Below are positions 1 to 7,717 of a stretch of 21,033 nt of DNA, piece by piece. The notes under the pieces were generated by a model. It was not told the DNA's origin. It made no database searches and saw only the letters and a program-made list of their open reading frames with translations. Within the stretch, counting starts at the first letter, position 1; every line of letters starts with the position of its first letter. The stretch is from Betaproteobacteria bacterium (GTDB lineage: Bacteria > Pseudomonadota > Gammaproteobacteria > Burkholderiales > SG8-39), in the NCBI GenBank assembly GCA_019509895.1, contig JAEKLK010000169.1:1-21033 (forward strand), in the 5' to 3' direction. A program made the position numbers and the translations under genes.

Positions 1-81
1 GCCATCACGCCCGGCCACCCAGGCGAGCGCCAGCGCCTCGCGGTTGTCCTCATGCAGCCGCGCGACGTTGACCTGAAGCAT
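1..81 (-). CDS. hprK: HPr kinase/phosphorylase, N-terminal fragment (runs off the window)
   Basis: Only the first 27 codons are present; the gene continues beyond position 1. The frame opens at an ATG at 81-79 and reads through LQVNVARLHEDNREALAL and then AWVAGRDG with no stop, which matches the start of betaproteobacterial HprK (a DNRE-x-L-x-L-x-WVAG pattern). HprK phosphorylates and dephosphorylates the seryl site of HPr and, in proteobacteria, belongs to the regulatory (non-sugar) PTS. Its start lies 32 bases inside the end of ptsN, in another frame, so the two genes are probably translationally coupled. A second ATG at 53-51 in a different frame gives an unrelated arginine-rich peptide and was not chosen. 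The call rests on a short stretch plus the classic hprK-ptsN order. Confidence 0.75.
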   Translation of the reverse strand, partial: MLQVNVARLHEDNREALALAWVAGRDG

Positions 82-535
82 CCGGCTGCCATGAGGTGAC
101 CAGGCGGTGGAGCGCCGCGGCATCGGGCGCGGCCGTCATTTCGTCGCGCAGCGCCTTATCGGAAAACATCTGCGCGAGCTCGGAGAGTATCTGCAGGTGC
201 TTTTCGGTGGCTTTTTCAGGCACCAGCAGCACGAACACCAGCGTCACCGGTGCGCCGTCGGGCGCGTCGAACGGAATCGGCTGCGCCAGGCGGATGAAGG
301 CGCCGAGCGCTTCCTTCAGGCCCTTGATGCGCCCGTGCGGAATGGCGACGCCCTGGCCCAGGCCAGTGGAGCCCAGGCGCTCGCGCGCGAACAGGCTGTC
401 GTAGACGATGCTGCGCGCGAGGCCGTCATGATTCTCGAACAGCAGGCCGCCCTGCTCGAACAGCCGCTTCTTGCTCGACGCGGGCAGGTCGACCAGCACA
501 TGGTCCGGCGCGAGCAGCTTGGCTACCAGGCTCAT
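50..535 (-). CDS. ptsN: PTS IIA-like nitrogen regulatory protein (EIIA-Ntr)
   Basis: A 161-residue cytoplasmic phosphoacceptor of the nitrogen-related PTS (PtsP-NPr-PtsN). The fold covers nearly the whole protein. The segment GVAIPHGRIKGL contains the expected phosphorylated histidine (His67), and the later VPEKATEKHLQILSELA helix is also typical of PTS IIA domains of the fructose/mannitol class. Family members regulate potassium homeostasis, nitrogen responses and stress functions by protein contact rather than sugar transport. It follows hpf by 31 bases and overlaps hprK at its end. The start ATG at 535-533 has only a poor ribosome binding site. A TATACT hexamer at 558-553 on the same strand could be an internal -10 box, but no convincing -35 accompanies it. 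Length is normal for the family. Confidence 0.95.
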   Translation of the reverse strand: MSLVAKLLAPDHVLVDLPASSKKRLFEQGGLLFENHDGLARSIVYDSLFARERLGSTGLGQGVAIPHGRIKGLKEALGAFIRLAQPIPFDAPDGAPVTLVFVLLVPEKATEKHLQILSELAQMFSDKALRDEMTAAPDAAALHRLVTSWQPDASGQRRAAA

Positions 536-566
536 GAGGAAGCGTGCAGCGCAGTATACCTACTGG

Positions 567-866
567 CTAGCTGCGCTTATTCTCCTCGTAGCGCTTGTCC
601 TTGTAGCGCAAGACTTGACGATCGAGCTTGTCGGCGAGCAAGTCGATCGCGGCATAGAGATCGTCTTCCTCGCTTTCGCAGTGCAGGTCCTTGCCGCGGA
701 CATGCAGCGTGCATTCGGCCTTCTGGCGGATCTTGTCCACCGTGAGGATCACGTGGGCGTCGATCACATGGTCGAAGTGCCGGTTGATGCGCTCGAGCTT
801 CGCGCGCACGTAGCTCAGGATCGCAGGGGTGACGTCGACATGATGGCCGCTCACGTTGAGGTTCAC
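567..866 (-). CDS. hpf: Ribosome hibernation promoting factor, short form (HPF/YfiA family)
   Basis: A 99-residue protein of the sigma-54 modulation/S30AE family. The beta-alpha-beta start (NLNVSGHHVDVTPAILSYVRAKLERI), the acidic EEDDLYAAIDLLADKLDRQV helix and the basic tail (YKDKRYEENKRS) are standard. It binds the decoding region of the 30S subunit and helps form inactive 100S ribosomes in stationary phase. The short length, without a C-terminal dimerisation domain, is that of the proteobacterial short HPF. The start codon is GTG (866-864). It is favoured by a strong GAGGAGG ribosome binding site about five bases upstream; the ATG two bases earlier is in another frame and hits a stop at once. 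It lies between rpoN and ptsN, the usual place for this gene. Confidence 0.95.
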   Translation of the reverse strand: MNLNVSGHHVDVTPAILSYVRAKLERINRHFDHVIDAHVILTVDKIRQKAECTLHVRGKDLHCESEEDDLYAAIDLLADKLDRQVLRYKDKRYEENKRS

Positions 867-889
867 ATTCCCTCCTCACGGTTCATGGG

Positions 890-2278
890 TTAGAGAGCCT
901 TGCGTTGGTTGACGGCAGGAATCTGTAGCGCGTCCCGGTACTTTGCAATGGTTCGCCGCGCCACCACAATGCCCTGCTCGCCGAGAATTTGTGAAATTCG
1001 CGCATCCGAGAGCGGCGCCTTGGCGTCCTCGGCCGCGACCAGCTGCTTGATGAGCGCGCGGATCGCGGTCGACGAGGCGGCGCCGCCCGCTTCGGTGGCG
1101 ACATGGCTGCCGAAGAAATACTTGAGCTCGAACGTGCCGCGCGGAGTGGCCATGTACTTCTGCGTCGTGACGCGCGAGATGGTGCTCTCGTGCAGGCTGA
1201 GCGTTTCGGCGATCTCGCGCAGCACGAGCGGCCGCATCGCCACCTCGCCGTGCTCGAGGAAGTGCCGCTGGCGCTCGACGATTGCCTGCGACACGCGCAG
1301 GATCGTGTCGAAGCGCTGCTGCACGTTCTTGATCAGCCAGCGCGCCTCCTGCAGCTGCGACGAGAGGCCGGTGCCGTTGCGCGCGGCGGCGGCGATCTCG
1401 GCGTACAGGCGGTTGATGCGCAGCCGCGGCATCGCGTCCGCATTGAGGCTCGCGCGCCAGGCGTTTCGCACCTTGCGTACGATCACGTCCGGGATGACAT
1501 AGCGCGTTTCGATCTTGGCAAAGGCCGCACCGGGACGCGGATTCAGCGCGCGGATCAGCCGCTGCGCCGCGCGCAGCGCGTCGTCGCTGGCCCCGGTGAG
1601 GTTCTTCAGCTTGGCGTAGTCGCGGCTCGCGAGCAGCTCGAGGTGCTGCTCCACGATCTGCAGCGCGAGCACGCGCACCGGATCGTCGGGCAGGTTTCTA
1701 AGTTGCAGGCAAAGGCATTCCGCGGGCGAGCGCGCGCCGACGCCGGCGGGCTCGAAATTCTGCAGGTGCCGAAGCGCGATCGACAGCTCTTCCGGTGCCG
1801 CTTCGGCCTCCTGCGGCAGGAGCGCGGCAATCTCCTCCAGGTTCTGCGTGAGATAGCCGTCGTCGTCGAGCGCATCGATGAGCAGCGCCACGAAGCCGCG
1901 GTCACGCGGCCCCAGCTTCGTGAGCGAAAGCTGCGTATGCAGGTGATCGCGCAACGTCGGCGTGTCGGGTGCGGTGAAGTTCTTCTCGCCCTCGTCGTCT
2001 TCCGTGCCGCGCCAGTTGGCGGCGCTGTCCGCCGACCAGTCGGCCTCCGGCGCGGCGGCCTCGGTGGCAACGCTCGAGCTGGCGCTGCCCGCCGCGGGGG
2101 CGGCAGGCGCTTCAGTGTCGTCAGCGTCCTCGCGCTCGAGCGCCGGGTTCTCCATGAGGAGGCGATCGATCTCCTGATTGAGCTCGACCGTGGAGAGTTG
2201 CAGCAGCCGGATCGACTGCTGCAACTGCGGCGTGAGCGTGAGGTGCTGCGAAAGCCGGAACTGCAGCGAAGGCTTCAT
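890..2278 (-). CDS. rpoN: RNA polymerase sigma-54 factor
   Basis: A 462-residue sigma-54, near the lower end of the family length. Region I is a glutamine/leucine-rich start (LQFRLSQHLTLTPQLQQSIR and on), which contacts activator ATPases. It is followed by a variable acidic linker at about residues 50-110, the core-binding region, a helix-turn-helix (LSLHESTISRVTTQKYM) and the diagnostic RpoN box ARRTIAKYR at residues 440-448, which reads the -24 element. RpoN directs transcription that depends on bacterial enhancer-binding proteins, commonly nitrogen, motility and pilus genes. It lies downstream of lptB and upstream of hpf, as in most proteobacteria. The short linker is the only mild departure. 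I found no clear -24/-12 site elsewhere in the window, so autoregulation of local genes is not supported by the sequence. Confidence 0.97.
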   Translation of the reverse strand: MKPSLQFRLSQHLTLTPQLQQSIRLLQLSTVELNQEIDRLLMENPALEREDADDTEAPAAPAAGSASSSVATEAAAPEADWSADSAANWRGTEDDEGEKNFTAPDTPTLRDHLHTQLSLTKLGPRDRGFVALLIDALDDDGYLTQNLEEIAALLPQEAEAAPEELSIALRHLQNFEPAGVGARSPAECLCLQLRNLPDDPVRVLALQIVEQHLELLASRDYAKLKNLTGASDDALRAAQRLIRALNPRPGAAFAKIETRYVIPDVIVRKVRNAWRASLNADAMPRLRINRLYAEIAAAARNGTGLSSQLQEARWLIKNVQQRFDTILRVSQAIVERQRHFLEHGEVAMRPLVLREIAETLSLHESTISRVTTQKYMATPRGTFELKYFFGSHVATEAGGAASSTAIRALIKQLVAAEDAKAPLSDARISQILGEQGIVVARRTIAKYRDALQIPAVNQRKAL

Positions 2279-2310
2279 GGGTCTCTGCAGTGTGCCGAAG
2301 CCCAGGTTAC

Positions 2311-2326
2311 ACGGCTACGAAGCCGT
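2311..2326 (-). terminator. Short stem-loop at the lptB stop codon (possible attenuator)
   Basis: The minus strand reads a perfect 6-base inverted repeat, ACGGCT-TCGT-AGCCGT, whose first base is the last base of the lptB stop codon. It falls in the 47-base gap before rpoN. There is no following U-run, so it does not look like a full intrinsic terminator. It could mark an mRNA processing or attenuation point that separates lptB from rpoN expression. The stem is short, so chance is possible in GC-rich DNA. Confidence 0.3.
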
Positions 2327-3063
2327 TACATCCGGAAGTTCTCGCCCAGATAGACTCGGCGCACGCTGTCATTATAAACAATCTCCTCGGGTTGCCCCGA
2401 GGCGAGGACCGCGCCCTCGTTGATGATGTAGGCTCGATCGCAGATGCCAAGCGTCTCACGCACGTTATGATCCGTTATCAGCACGCCGATACTTCTTTCC
2501 TTCAGGAAGCGGATGATGCGCTGTATGTCGAGCACTGCGATCGGATCGACGCCGGCAAACGGTTCGTCCAGCAGGATGAAGGCCGGCTTGGTGGCGAGCG
2601 CGCGCGCGATTTCCAGCCGCCGCCGCTCACCGCCGGAGAGCGAGAGCGCGGCGTGCTTGCGCAGGTGCGCGATGTTGAGGTCCTTGAGCAGCTCGCTGAG
2701 GCGCGCCTCGATCGCCTCGTGCGGCAGGCCCTGTAGCTCGAGGATCGCCTGCACATTCTCCTCCACCGTGAGACGCCGGAACACCGAGTTTTCCTGCGGC
2801 AGGTAGGAAATCCCGGCGCGCGCGCGCCGATGGATCGGCAGGTGCGTGAGCTCCGACTCGTTCAGGTAGATGCGGCCGGCATCGACCGGAATGAGGCCGA
2901 CGATCATATAGAAGCAGGTGGTCTTGCCCGCGCCGTTCGGGCCGAGGAGGCCGACGACCTCGCCGCTCGCCACCTCGAGCGAGACGTCCTGCACCACGGT
3001 GCGCGACTTGTAGCGCTTCCTCAGGCGCTCGGAGCGAAGGAAGCTGCCGTTGCCCGACTTCAT
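2326..3063 (-). CDS. lptB: LPS export ABC transporter ATP-binding protein
   Basis: A 245-residue ABC ATPase that powers extraction of lipopolysaccharide from the inner membrane with LptF, LptG and LptC. Visible motifs in order are Walker A GPNGAGKTT (41-49), Q-loop Gln90 in YLPQENSVFRRLTV, signature LSGGE (142-146), Walker B AFILLDEP (Glu167) and switch His199 in ITDHN. The SYLPQE-SVFR-LTV-EN stretch is particularly LptB-like. The frame stays open further upstream, but that part merely overlaps lptA. The true start is the ATG at 3063-3061, which overlaps the lptA stop as ATGA. Gene order lptC-lptA-lptB-rpoN is the standard proteobacterial arrangement, and the 4-base overlap suggests translational coupling. 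Confidence 0.97.
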   Translation of the reverse strand: MKSGNGSFLRSERLRKRYKSRTVVQDVSLEVASGEVVGLLGPNGAGKTTCFYMIVGLIPVDAGRIYLNESELTHLPIHRRARAGISYLPQENSVFRRLTVEENVQAILELQGLPHEAIEARLSELLKDLNIAHLRKHAALSLSGGERRRLEIARALATKPAFILLDEPFAGVDPIAVLDIQRIIRFLKERSIGVLITDHNVRETLGICDRAYIINEGAVLASGQPEEIVYNDSVRRVYLGENFRM

Positions 3064-3569
3064 TTCTCGGGCGGCTTCGGCTGTATCGTGGCGCGCACGC
3101 GGCCCTCGCCCTTGCCGGGCGTGACCGTGAAGAGATCGGAGCGCTGGTCGACCAGGATGTAGTTGCCGGTGACCTCGTCGCCGCCGCGGTTGACGCGCGC
3201 CGAGTCGAACAGCTCGATCTTGCCGGCCTTCTCGTCGAGCTCGACGCGTTTCGCTTCGCCTTCCAGCCATATGCCCTCGGCCTCGGGGGGCTTCGCATCC
3301 TGCCGTTGCCGGAAGCGCACCGGGTTGCCGGTGGCGGTCGCGTACTGGTTGCCCTCGGCGTCCTGGCGCACGACGATGCGATCGGCGCGGATGTTGAGCG
3401 TGCCGCGCGTCACCACCACGTTGCCCTCGAAGGTGTTGGTGCGTCGCGCATCGTCGGCGCGCATGCGGTTCGCTTCGATCTGCGTCGGCTTGGTGGTATC
3501 GGCCTGCTCGGCGCGCGCACCGGCTGTGCCGAGCGCCAGTGCGACGGCCACGATTCTCGCCGGGCTCAC
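3060..3569 (-). CDS. lptA: Lipopolysaccharide transport periplasmic protein LptA
   Basis: A 169-residue OstA-like beta-jellyroll protein that forms the periplasmic bridge carrying lipopolysaccharide from LptC to LptD. Residues 1-20 are a signal peptide ending AGARA, with cleavage likely before Glu21. The mature part begins with the typical QIEANRMRADDARRTNTFEG segment and carries GNVVVTRGTLNIRADRIVV and GNYILVDQRSDLFTV, both characteristic of LptA repeats. The start codon is GTG (3569-3567), overlapping the lptC stop as GTGA. It lies between lptC and lptB. Length is a little under the E. coli homologue, and the charged proline-rich C-terminus (QPKPPEK) is variable in the family. Confidence 0.94.
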   Translation of the reverse strand: MSPARIVAVALALGTAGARAEQADTTKPTQIEANRMRADDARRTNTFEGNVVVTRGTLNIRADRIVVRQDAEGNQYATATGNPVRFRQRQDAKPPEAEGIWLEGEAKRVELDEKAGKIELFDSARVNRGGDEVTGNYILVDQRSDLFTVTPGKGEGRVRATIQPKPPEK

Positions 3570-4144
3570 CGCCTGGACTCCTGCTTCGGTTCCATCTCGG
3601 CGCGCACCTGCGAATGCAGATAGAGCTCTCGCGATGCGTTGAAGTACTCCATGCCGCGCCCCGTGAGCATGCGCCCGGGCTCCTGGAACACCACCTCGCG
3701 GTCGGTGCGCACCAGCGCCTTGTCGCGCAGGATGTGCAGGAAGCTTGTCGTCATGCGCGCCTCCGGATGCTCGCCATCGGCGTCGCGCACCAGCAGCACA
3801 TTATCGTAGAGGAAGATCTCGTCGCCCTCGCGGGAGATTTTGCCGCGGTCGGCGCGCACCGTGAAGCGCGGCTGCAAGGGCCGCGCCTGCTCTACACGCG
3901 GCGCCACCAGCTCGGTGGAATCGTCATCCGGATAGTGCTGCATCTGGGAGGCGGCGAGCACCGTCTCGACGCGCCCGTCGCGCGTGTAGGTGGTGGTGAT
4001 GAAATTGGTGACCAGGTAGTCGGGATCGTGGCGGCGCGCAGGCGCATGGCCCGGCCCCTCGACGCGCACCTGGTGGTCCAGCCAGAGCGTGAGGAGCGCG
4101 AGCGAGAGCATGAGCGCCAGGGGAAAGAGGCGTGTCGTGCTCAC
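3566..4144 (-). CDS. lptC: LPS export ABC transporter periplasmic protein LptC
   Basis: A 192-residue bitopic inner-membrane protein with an N-terminal anchor at about residues 5-22 (LFPLALMLSLALLTLWL) and a periplasmic OstA-like jellyroll. It receives lipopolysaccharide from LptB2FG and passes it to LptA. Supporting stretches are PDYLVTNFITTTYTRDGR, MQHYPDDDSTELVAPR and REGDEIFLYDNVLL, followed by the VRTDREVVFQEPGRMLTGRG segment typical of LptC. The start codon is GTG (4144-4142), six bases after the kdsC stop. The end overlaps lptA by four bases. The identity is secured as much by the kdsC-lptC-lptA context as by sequence, since LptC is poorly conserved. Confidence 0.92.
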   Translation of the reverse strand: MSTTRLFPLALMLSLALLTLWLDHQVRVEGPGHAPARRHDPDYLVTNFITTTYTRDGRVETVLAASQMQHYPDDDSTELVAPRVEQARPLQPRFTVRADRGKISREGDEIFLYDNVLLVRDADGEHPEARMTTSFLHILRDKALVRTDREVVFQEPGRMLTGRGMEYFNASRELYLHSQVRAEMEPKQESRR

Positions 4145-4150
4145 TGCCGC

Positions 4151-4687
4151 CTACCGATGGAAGCGCGCGAGCACCGTTCCCAGCTTGCCCTGCGCCTCGA
4201 GGATGAACTCGCATACTTCGCGCGCCGCGCCGTGCCCGGCCCGCGCCGCCGCAATGTAATGCGCGCTCCGTCTTACCTCCTCGGGCGCTTCATGCGGCGC
4301 GCAGGCGAAGCCGCAGCGCTTGAGCACCGGCAGATCGACGACGTCGTCGCCCATGTAGGCGGTCGCGTCCTGCTTCATCCGGACGCGGCGTAGCAGCGTC
4401 CGAAAGGCAGCGTGCTTGTCGTCGGCGCCCTGGATGACATGCTCGATGCCGAGCTCGCGCGAGCGCTCGGCGACCGCGGCCGACTGGCGACCGCTGATCA
4501 GCGCCGTCTTGAGTCCGGCGAGCTGCAGAAGCTTCACGCCGTGACCGTCGAAGGCATGGAAGGCCTTCAGCTCCTCGCCGCCGGGGCCGTACCAGAGACG
4601 TCCGTCGGTCAGCACGCCGTCGACATCGAAGATCACCATGCGCACGCGCCGCGCCCGCGCGAGCGCATCGGTGGCAAGAAATCGCAT
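4151..4687 (-). CDS. kdsC: 3-deoxy-D-manno-octulosonate 8-phosphate phosphatase
   Basis: A 178-residue HAD-family phosphatase that hydrolyses Kdo-8-phosphate to Kdo, the last step before CMP activation for the lipopolysaccharide core. The nucleophile motif DVDGVLTDG (Asp21 nucleophile, Asp23 acid/base), the LISGRQS motif II, the K-containing GADDKHAAF segment and the MGDDVVDLPVL metal-binding motif IV are all present in C0-type order with no cap domain, as expected for KdsC tetramers. ATG start at 4687-4685, five bases after the kdsD stop. It is adjacent to kdsD and the lpt genes, so precursor synthesis and export of lipopolysaccharide appear to share an operon. Confidence 0.97.
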   Translation of the reverse strand: MRFLATDALARARRVRMVIFDVDGVLTDGRLWYGPGGEELKAFHAFDGHGVKLLQLAGLKTALISGRQSAAVAERSRELGIEHVIQGADDKHAAFRTLLRRVRMKQDATAYMGDDVVDLPVLKRCGFACAPHEAPEEVRRSAHYIAAARAGHGAAREVCEFILEAQGKLGTVLARFHR

Positions 4688-4692
4688 CGCCG

Positions 4693-5706
4693 CTAGATGA
4701 CTTTGGCGCGGAAGAGGTCGTGCATGTTGAGCGCGCCAAGCAGGGCGCCGTGCTCGTCGACCACGAGCAGCTGGCTGATCTTGTGCGCTTCCATAAGCTG
4801 CACCGCCTCGACGGCGAGCGCCTCGGGACCCAGCGTGCGCGGCTTGCGTGTCATGACTTCGCCGACCGTGGCGCCGGCAAGATCGATGCCTTTCTCGAGC
4901 GCGCGGCGCAGGTCGCCGTCGGTGAAGATGCCGTGCACACGCCGCTCGCTATCGATTACCGCGGTCATGCCGAGCCGCCCGCGCGTGATCTCGGCGACCG
5001 CCTCAAGCGCCGCTGCGTCATGCGACACCGCCGGTAGCTCGGCGCCTTTGTGCATCACGTCGGCGACGTGCACCAGCGCCTGGCGCGGCAGCCGTCCTTT
5101 GGGATGGCTGCGCGCGAAATCGTCGGCCGAGAAGCCACGGCGCTCGAGTAGCGCGACGGCGAGCGCATCGCCAAGCGCGAGCGCGGCGGTCGTGCTCGCG
5201 GTCGGCGCGAGGTTGAGCGGGCAGGCTTCCTGCGCGACGCCGGCATCGAGATGCACGTCGGCTTCGCGCGCCAGCGCCGACTGCGCGTCGCCGGTCATGG
5301 CGATGAGCTTGGCGCCGCGGCGCTTCACCAGCGGCACGATGGAGAGCAGTTCTTCGCTCGAGCCCGAATACGAGATGGCGATGAATACATCGCCCGCTTC
5401 GATCATGCCAAGGTCGCCGTGGCTCGCCTCGGCGGGATGCACGAAGTACGCGCTGGTGCCGGTGCTCGCCAGGGTCGAGGCGATCTTGCGGGCGATGTGG
5501 CCGCTTTTGCCGATGCCGCTGACGATCACGCGGCCGTTGCGGGTGGCGATCAGCTCGAGCGCGGCGACGAAGTGCTGGTCGAGGCGCTCGATCAGGGCGC
5601 GCACTGCATCGGCTTCGACGGCGAGGACGCGGCGGGCAAGCTCGAGTGCCTTCGCCGCATGGCCTTGCGCGTCGATTTTTTGCGCGATGCGTGCGGCCTT
5701 TATCAT
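4693..5706 (-). CDS. kdsD: Arabinose-5-phosphate isomerase (KpsF/GutQ family)
   Basis: A 337-residue cytoplasmic isomerase that interconverts ribulose-5-phosphate and arabinose-5-phosphate, the first committed step to Kdo. The N-terminal SIS domain shows RVIVSGIGKSGHIARKIASTL and SYSGSSEEL sugar-phosphate loops plus the HGDLG motif (around residues 96-100). Two CBS domains follow at about 205-337 (VADVMHKGAELPAV, then VGEVMTRKPRTL). The frame remains open upstream across the antiporter gene, but that part is a shadow; the ATG at 5706-5704 gives the usual family length and the standard MIKAARIAQ start. It heads the minus-strand Kdo/lpt/rpoN run, divergent from the antiporter. Confidence 0.96.
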   Translation of the reverse strand: MIKAARIAQKIDAQGHAAKALELARRVLAVEADAVRALIERLDQHFVAALELIATRNGRVIVSGIGKSGHIARKIASTLASTGTSAYFVHPAEASHGDLGMIEAGDVFIAISYSGSSEELLSIVPLVKRRGAKLIAMTGDAQSALAREADVHLDAGVAQEACPLNLAPTASTTAALALGDALAVALLERRGFSADDFARSHPKGRLPRQALVHVADVMHKGAELPAVSHDAAALEAVAEITRGRLGMTAVIDSERRVHGIFTDGDLRRALEKGIDLAGATVGEVMTRKPRTLGPEALAVEAVQLMEAHKISQLLVVDEHGALLGALNMHDLFRAKVI

Positions 5707-5745
5707 GGGCCCGGAGTATAGCCCAATGGTTCCTGCGCCCCCGGT
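5707..5745. promoter_or_regulatory. Divergent kdsD / antiporter intergenic region
   Basis: This 39-base gap separates two divergent start codons, so promoters for both sides must lie here or inside the neighbouring genes. The sequence agtata at 5716-5721 gives a TATACT hexamer on the minus strand about 10 bases before the kdsD start, and tatagc overlaps it on the plus strand. Neither has a good -35 partner at 16-18 bases. If used, the kdsD transcript would be almost leaderless. Neither gene has a clear ribosome binding site. Confidence 0.3.
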
Positions 5746-7710
5746 ATGACGGATACCGTCTCCCTCGCGTCGGTGCTCGTGCTGCTCGCCGCCAGCGTTG
5801 CGGCAGTGGCGCTGTGCCGCGTGCTGAAGCTGCCGGCACTCGTCGGCTATCTGATCACCGGCCTCGCGCTCGGCCCGCATGCGCTCGGCGTCGCCTCCAA
5901 CGTGCAGGAGACGCAGCAGCTCGCCGAGTTCGGCGTGGTGTTTCTCATGTTCTCCATCGGCCTCGAGTTCAGCCTGGGAAAGCTGTACGCGATGCGCCGC
6001 GTCGTCTTCGCCCTGGGTGGCGCGCAGGTCGCCGCGACGCTTGCGCTCGCGCTGGTTGCCAGCGCGGCGCTCGCGCTTGGCTGGCGGGCCGGCATCGCGC
6101 TCGGCGCGATCGCCGCGATGTCGTCGACCGCGATCGTCTCGCGCCTGCTCGCCGAGCGCGGCGAGCTCGATTCGGCGCACGGCCGCCAGGTGATCGGCGT
6201 GCTGCTCTTCCAGGACCTCGCCGTGGTGCCGCTGCTGGTCGTGTTGCCCGCGCTCGGCGAAGCGCCCGGACTGCTCGGTCTTTCGATCGCCGCGGCGCTC
6301 GGCAAGGCGGCGATCGCGCTCGCGGTGGTGGTGCTCGCCGGGCCGAGCATCACGCGTGCGTGGCTCGGCCTCGCCGCACGGCTGCGCTCGAACGAGTTAT
6401 TCGTGCTGAACGTACTGCTCATCATCCTGCTGGCGGCGTTCGTCACGCGTCTCGCCGGACTGTCTCTCGTGCTGGGCGCATTTCTCGCCGGCATGCTGAT
6501 CGCCGAGACCGAGTACCGCTTCCAGGTGGAGGAGGACATCAAGCCGTACCGCGATGTGCTGCTCGGGCTTTTCTTCATCACGGTCGGCATGCTGCTCGAT
6601 CTGCGCCTGGTGGCGGCGCAACTCGCGCTGGTGGCTGGGCTTTTCATCGCGCTGGTCGGCGGCAAGCTGGCGCTCATCGCGCTGCTCGCGCGGCTCTTCG
6701 GCAACGGCGGGGGCACCGCGCTGCGCGTCGCGCTCGCGCTCGCCAACGGCGGCGAGTTCGGCTTCGTGCTGCTGCCGATCGCCGGCGCCGCCGGGCTCGT
6801 GTCGCAGCCTCTTTTGCAGGCGCTGCTCGCGGCGATGGTGCTCTCGATGCTGGCCGCGCCGCTGCTCATCGCCGGCGCCGACGCCATCGTGCTGCGCGTC
6901 TCGCGCTCGGAGTGGATGCTGCGCTCGCTCGAGTTGCACCGTGTCGCTGCGCAATCGATGAGCGCCGAGCGCCATGTGATCATCCTCGGCTACGGTCGTA
7001 ACGGCCAGCGCCTGGCGCGCCTGCTCGAGGCCGAAGATGTCCGCTATGTCGCGCTCGACCTCGATCCGCAGCGCGTGCGCGAGGCGGCGCTCGCCGGCGA
7101 TAACGTGGTGTTCGCTGACAGCGCGCGGCGGGAGGCGCTGGTCGCCGCGGGTATCGCGCGCGCGGCTGCCGTGGTGGTGACGTTCGCTGACGTGCAGGCG
7201 GCGCTGCGCGTGCTCGCCCATATTCATGCGCTCAATCCCGCGGTGCCGGCGATTGTGCGCGCGCGTGACGAGGCGGATATCGCGCCGCTTACGGCGGCGG
7301 GTGCGACCGAAGTGGTGCCGGAGGCCTTCGAGTCCGGTGTGATGCTCGCGTCACACACGCTCGTGGTAGTGGGCGTGCCGCTCTCGCGCGTCATGCGGCG
7401 CGTGCGGCACGTGCGCGACCAGCAGTACAGCCTGCTGCGCGGCTTATTTCCCGGCGCGAGCGACGAGCGCGCCGAGGACGAGGTCTCGCGCTTGCACGCC
7501 GTGACGCTGGAGGAGGGCGCTCATGCGATCGGCAGCACGCTCATTGAGGTGGCGCTGGAGAAGGTGCAGGTGCGCGCGGTGCGGCGACCCGGCGCACGGG
7601 CGCGCCTGACTCCGCACGAGGCGGGCCGGCTTGAAGCGGGAGATATCGTCGTGCTGCTCGGCGAGCCGGAACCGCTCATCGCCGCCGAGGAAAAGCTGCT
7701 GCGCGGCTAG
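5746..7710 (+). CDS. KefB-type monovalent cation:proton antiporter with RCK domain
   Basis: A 654-residue CPA2-family inner-membrane transporter. Residues 1 to about 390 contain around twelve hydrophobic segments, with the family stretches LPALVGYLITGLALGPHALG, FLMFSIGLEFSL and LFQDLAVVPLLVVLPAL. A cytoplasmic RCK/TrkA-N Rossmann domain begins near residue 408, with the nucleotide-binding GYGRNG at 416-420, followed by a TrkA-C-like region to the end (EGAHAIGSTLIEVAL and later GDIVVLLGEPEPL). Such proteins exchange potassium or sodium for protons and are gated by ligand binding to the RCK domain. I cannot decide between KefB/C (glutathione-gated) and YbaL-like types, so no symbol is given. 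It is the only plus-strand gene in the first 10 kb and lies next to kdsD, as in many betaproteobacteria. Confidence 0.93.
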   Translation: MTDTVSLASVLVLLAASVAAVALCRVLKLPALVGYLITGLALGPHALGVASNVQETQQLAEFGVVFLMFSIGLEFSLGKLYAMRRVVFALGGAQVAATLALALVASAALALGWRAGIALGAIAAMSSTAIVSRLLAERGELDSAHGRQVIGVLLFQDLAVVPLLVVLPALGEAPGLLGLSIAAALGKAAIALAVVVLAGPSITRAWLGLAARLRSNELFVLNVLLIILLAAFVTRLAGLSLVLGAFLAGMLIAETEYRFQVEEDIKPYRDVLLGLFFITVGMLLDLRLVAAQLALVAGLFIALVGGKLALIALLARLFGNGGGTALRVALALANGGEFGFVLLPIAGAAGLVSQPLLQALLAAMVLSMLAAPLLIAGADAIVLRVSRSEWMLRSLELHRVAAQSMSAERHVIILGYGRNGQRLARLLEAEDVRYVALDLDPQRVREAALAGDNVVFADSARREALVAAGIARAAAVVVTFADVQAALRVLAHIHALNPAVPAIVRARDEADIAPLTAAGATEVVPEAFESGVMLASHTLVVVGVPLSRVMRRVRHVRDQQYSLLRGLFPGASDERAEDEVSRLHAVTLEEGAHAIGSTLIEVALEKVQVRAVRRPGARARLTPHEAGRLEAGDIVVLLGEPEPLIAAEEKLLRG

Positions 7711-7716
7711 GCCGCG
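7702..7716. terminator. GC-only inverted repeat at the antiporter stop codon
   Basis: A perfect 6-base inverted repeat, CGCGGC-TAG-GCCGCG, has the stop codon of the plus-strand antiporter as its 3-base loop. It sits in the 7-base gap between convergent genes (antiporter and pseudopilin). On the minus strand a TTTT run follows about eight bases later; on the plus strand there is none. It could act as a bidirectional transcription end, but the stem is short and lacks a directly adjoining U-tract. Confidence 0.35.
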
Positions 7717-7717
7717 G

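Noticed and set aside
1103..2353. A 416-codon open frame on the plus strand opposite rpoN
   Set aside because: It is arginine/alanine-rich with no recognisable domain, and lies entirely antisense to a well-supported sigma-54 gene; typical high-GC shadow.
3064..3270. N-terminal extension of lptB upstream of 3063
   Set aside because: The extra 69 codons lie inside lptA, are Arg-rich and unlike any LptB; the ATGA overlap gives the normal length.
5646..7001. A 451-codon plus-strand frame overlapping the antiporter
   Set aside because: It shares the strand of the antiporter but in another frame, is dominated by Arg/Ala/Gly and has no hydrophobic or motif structure, whereas the antiporter frame has both.
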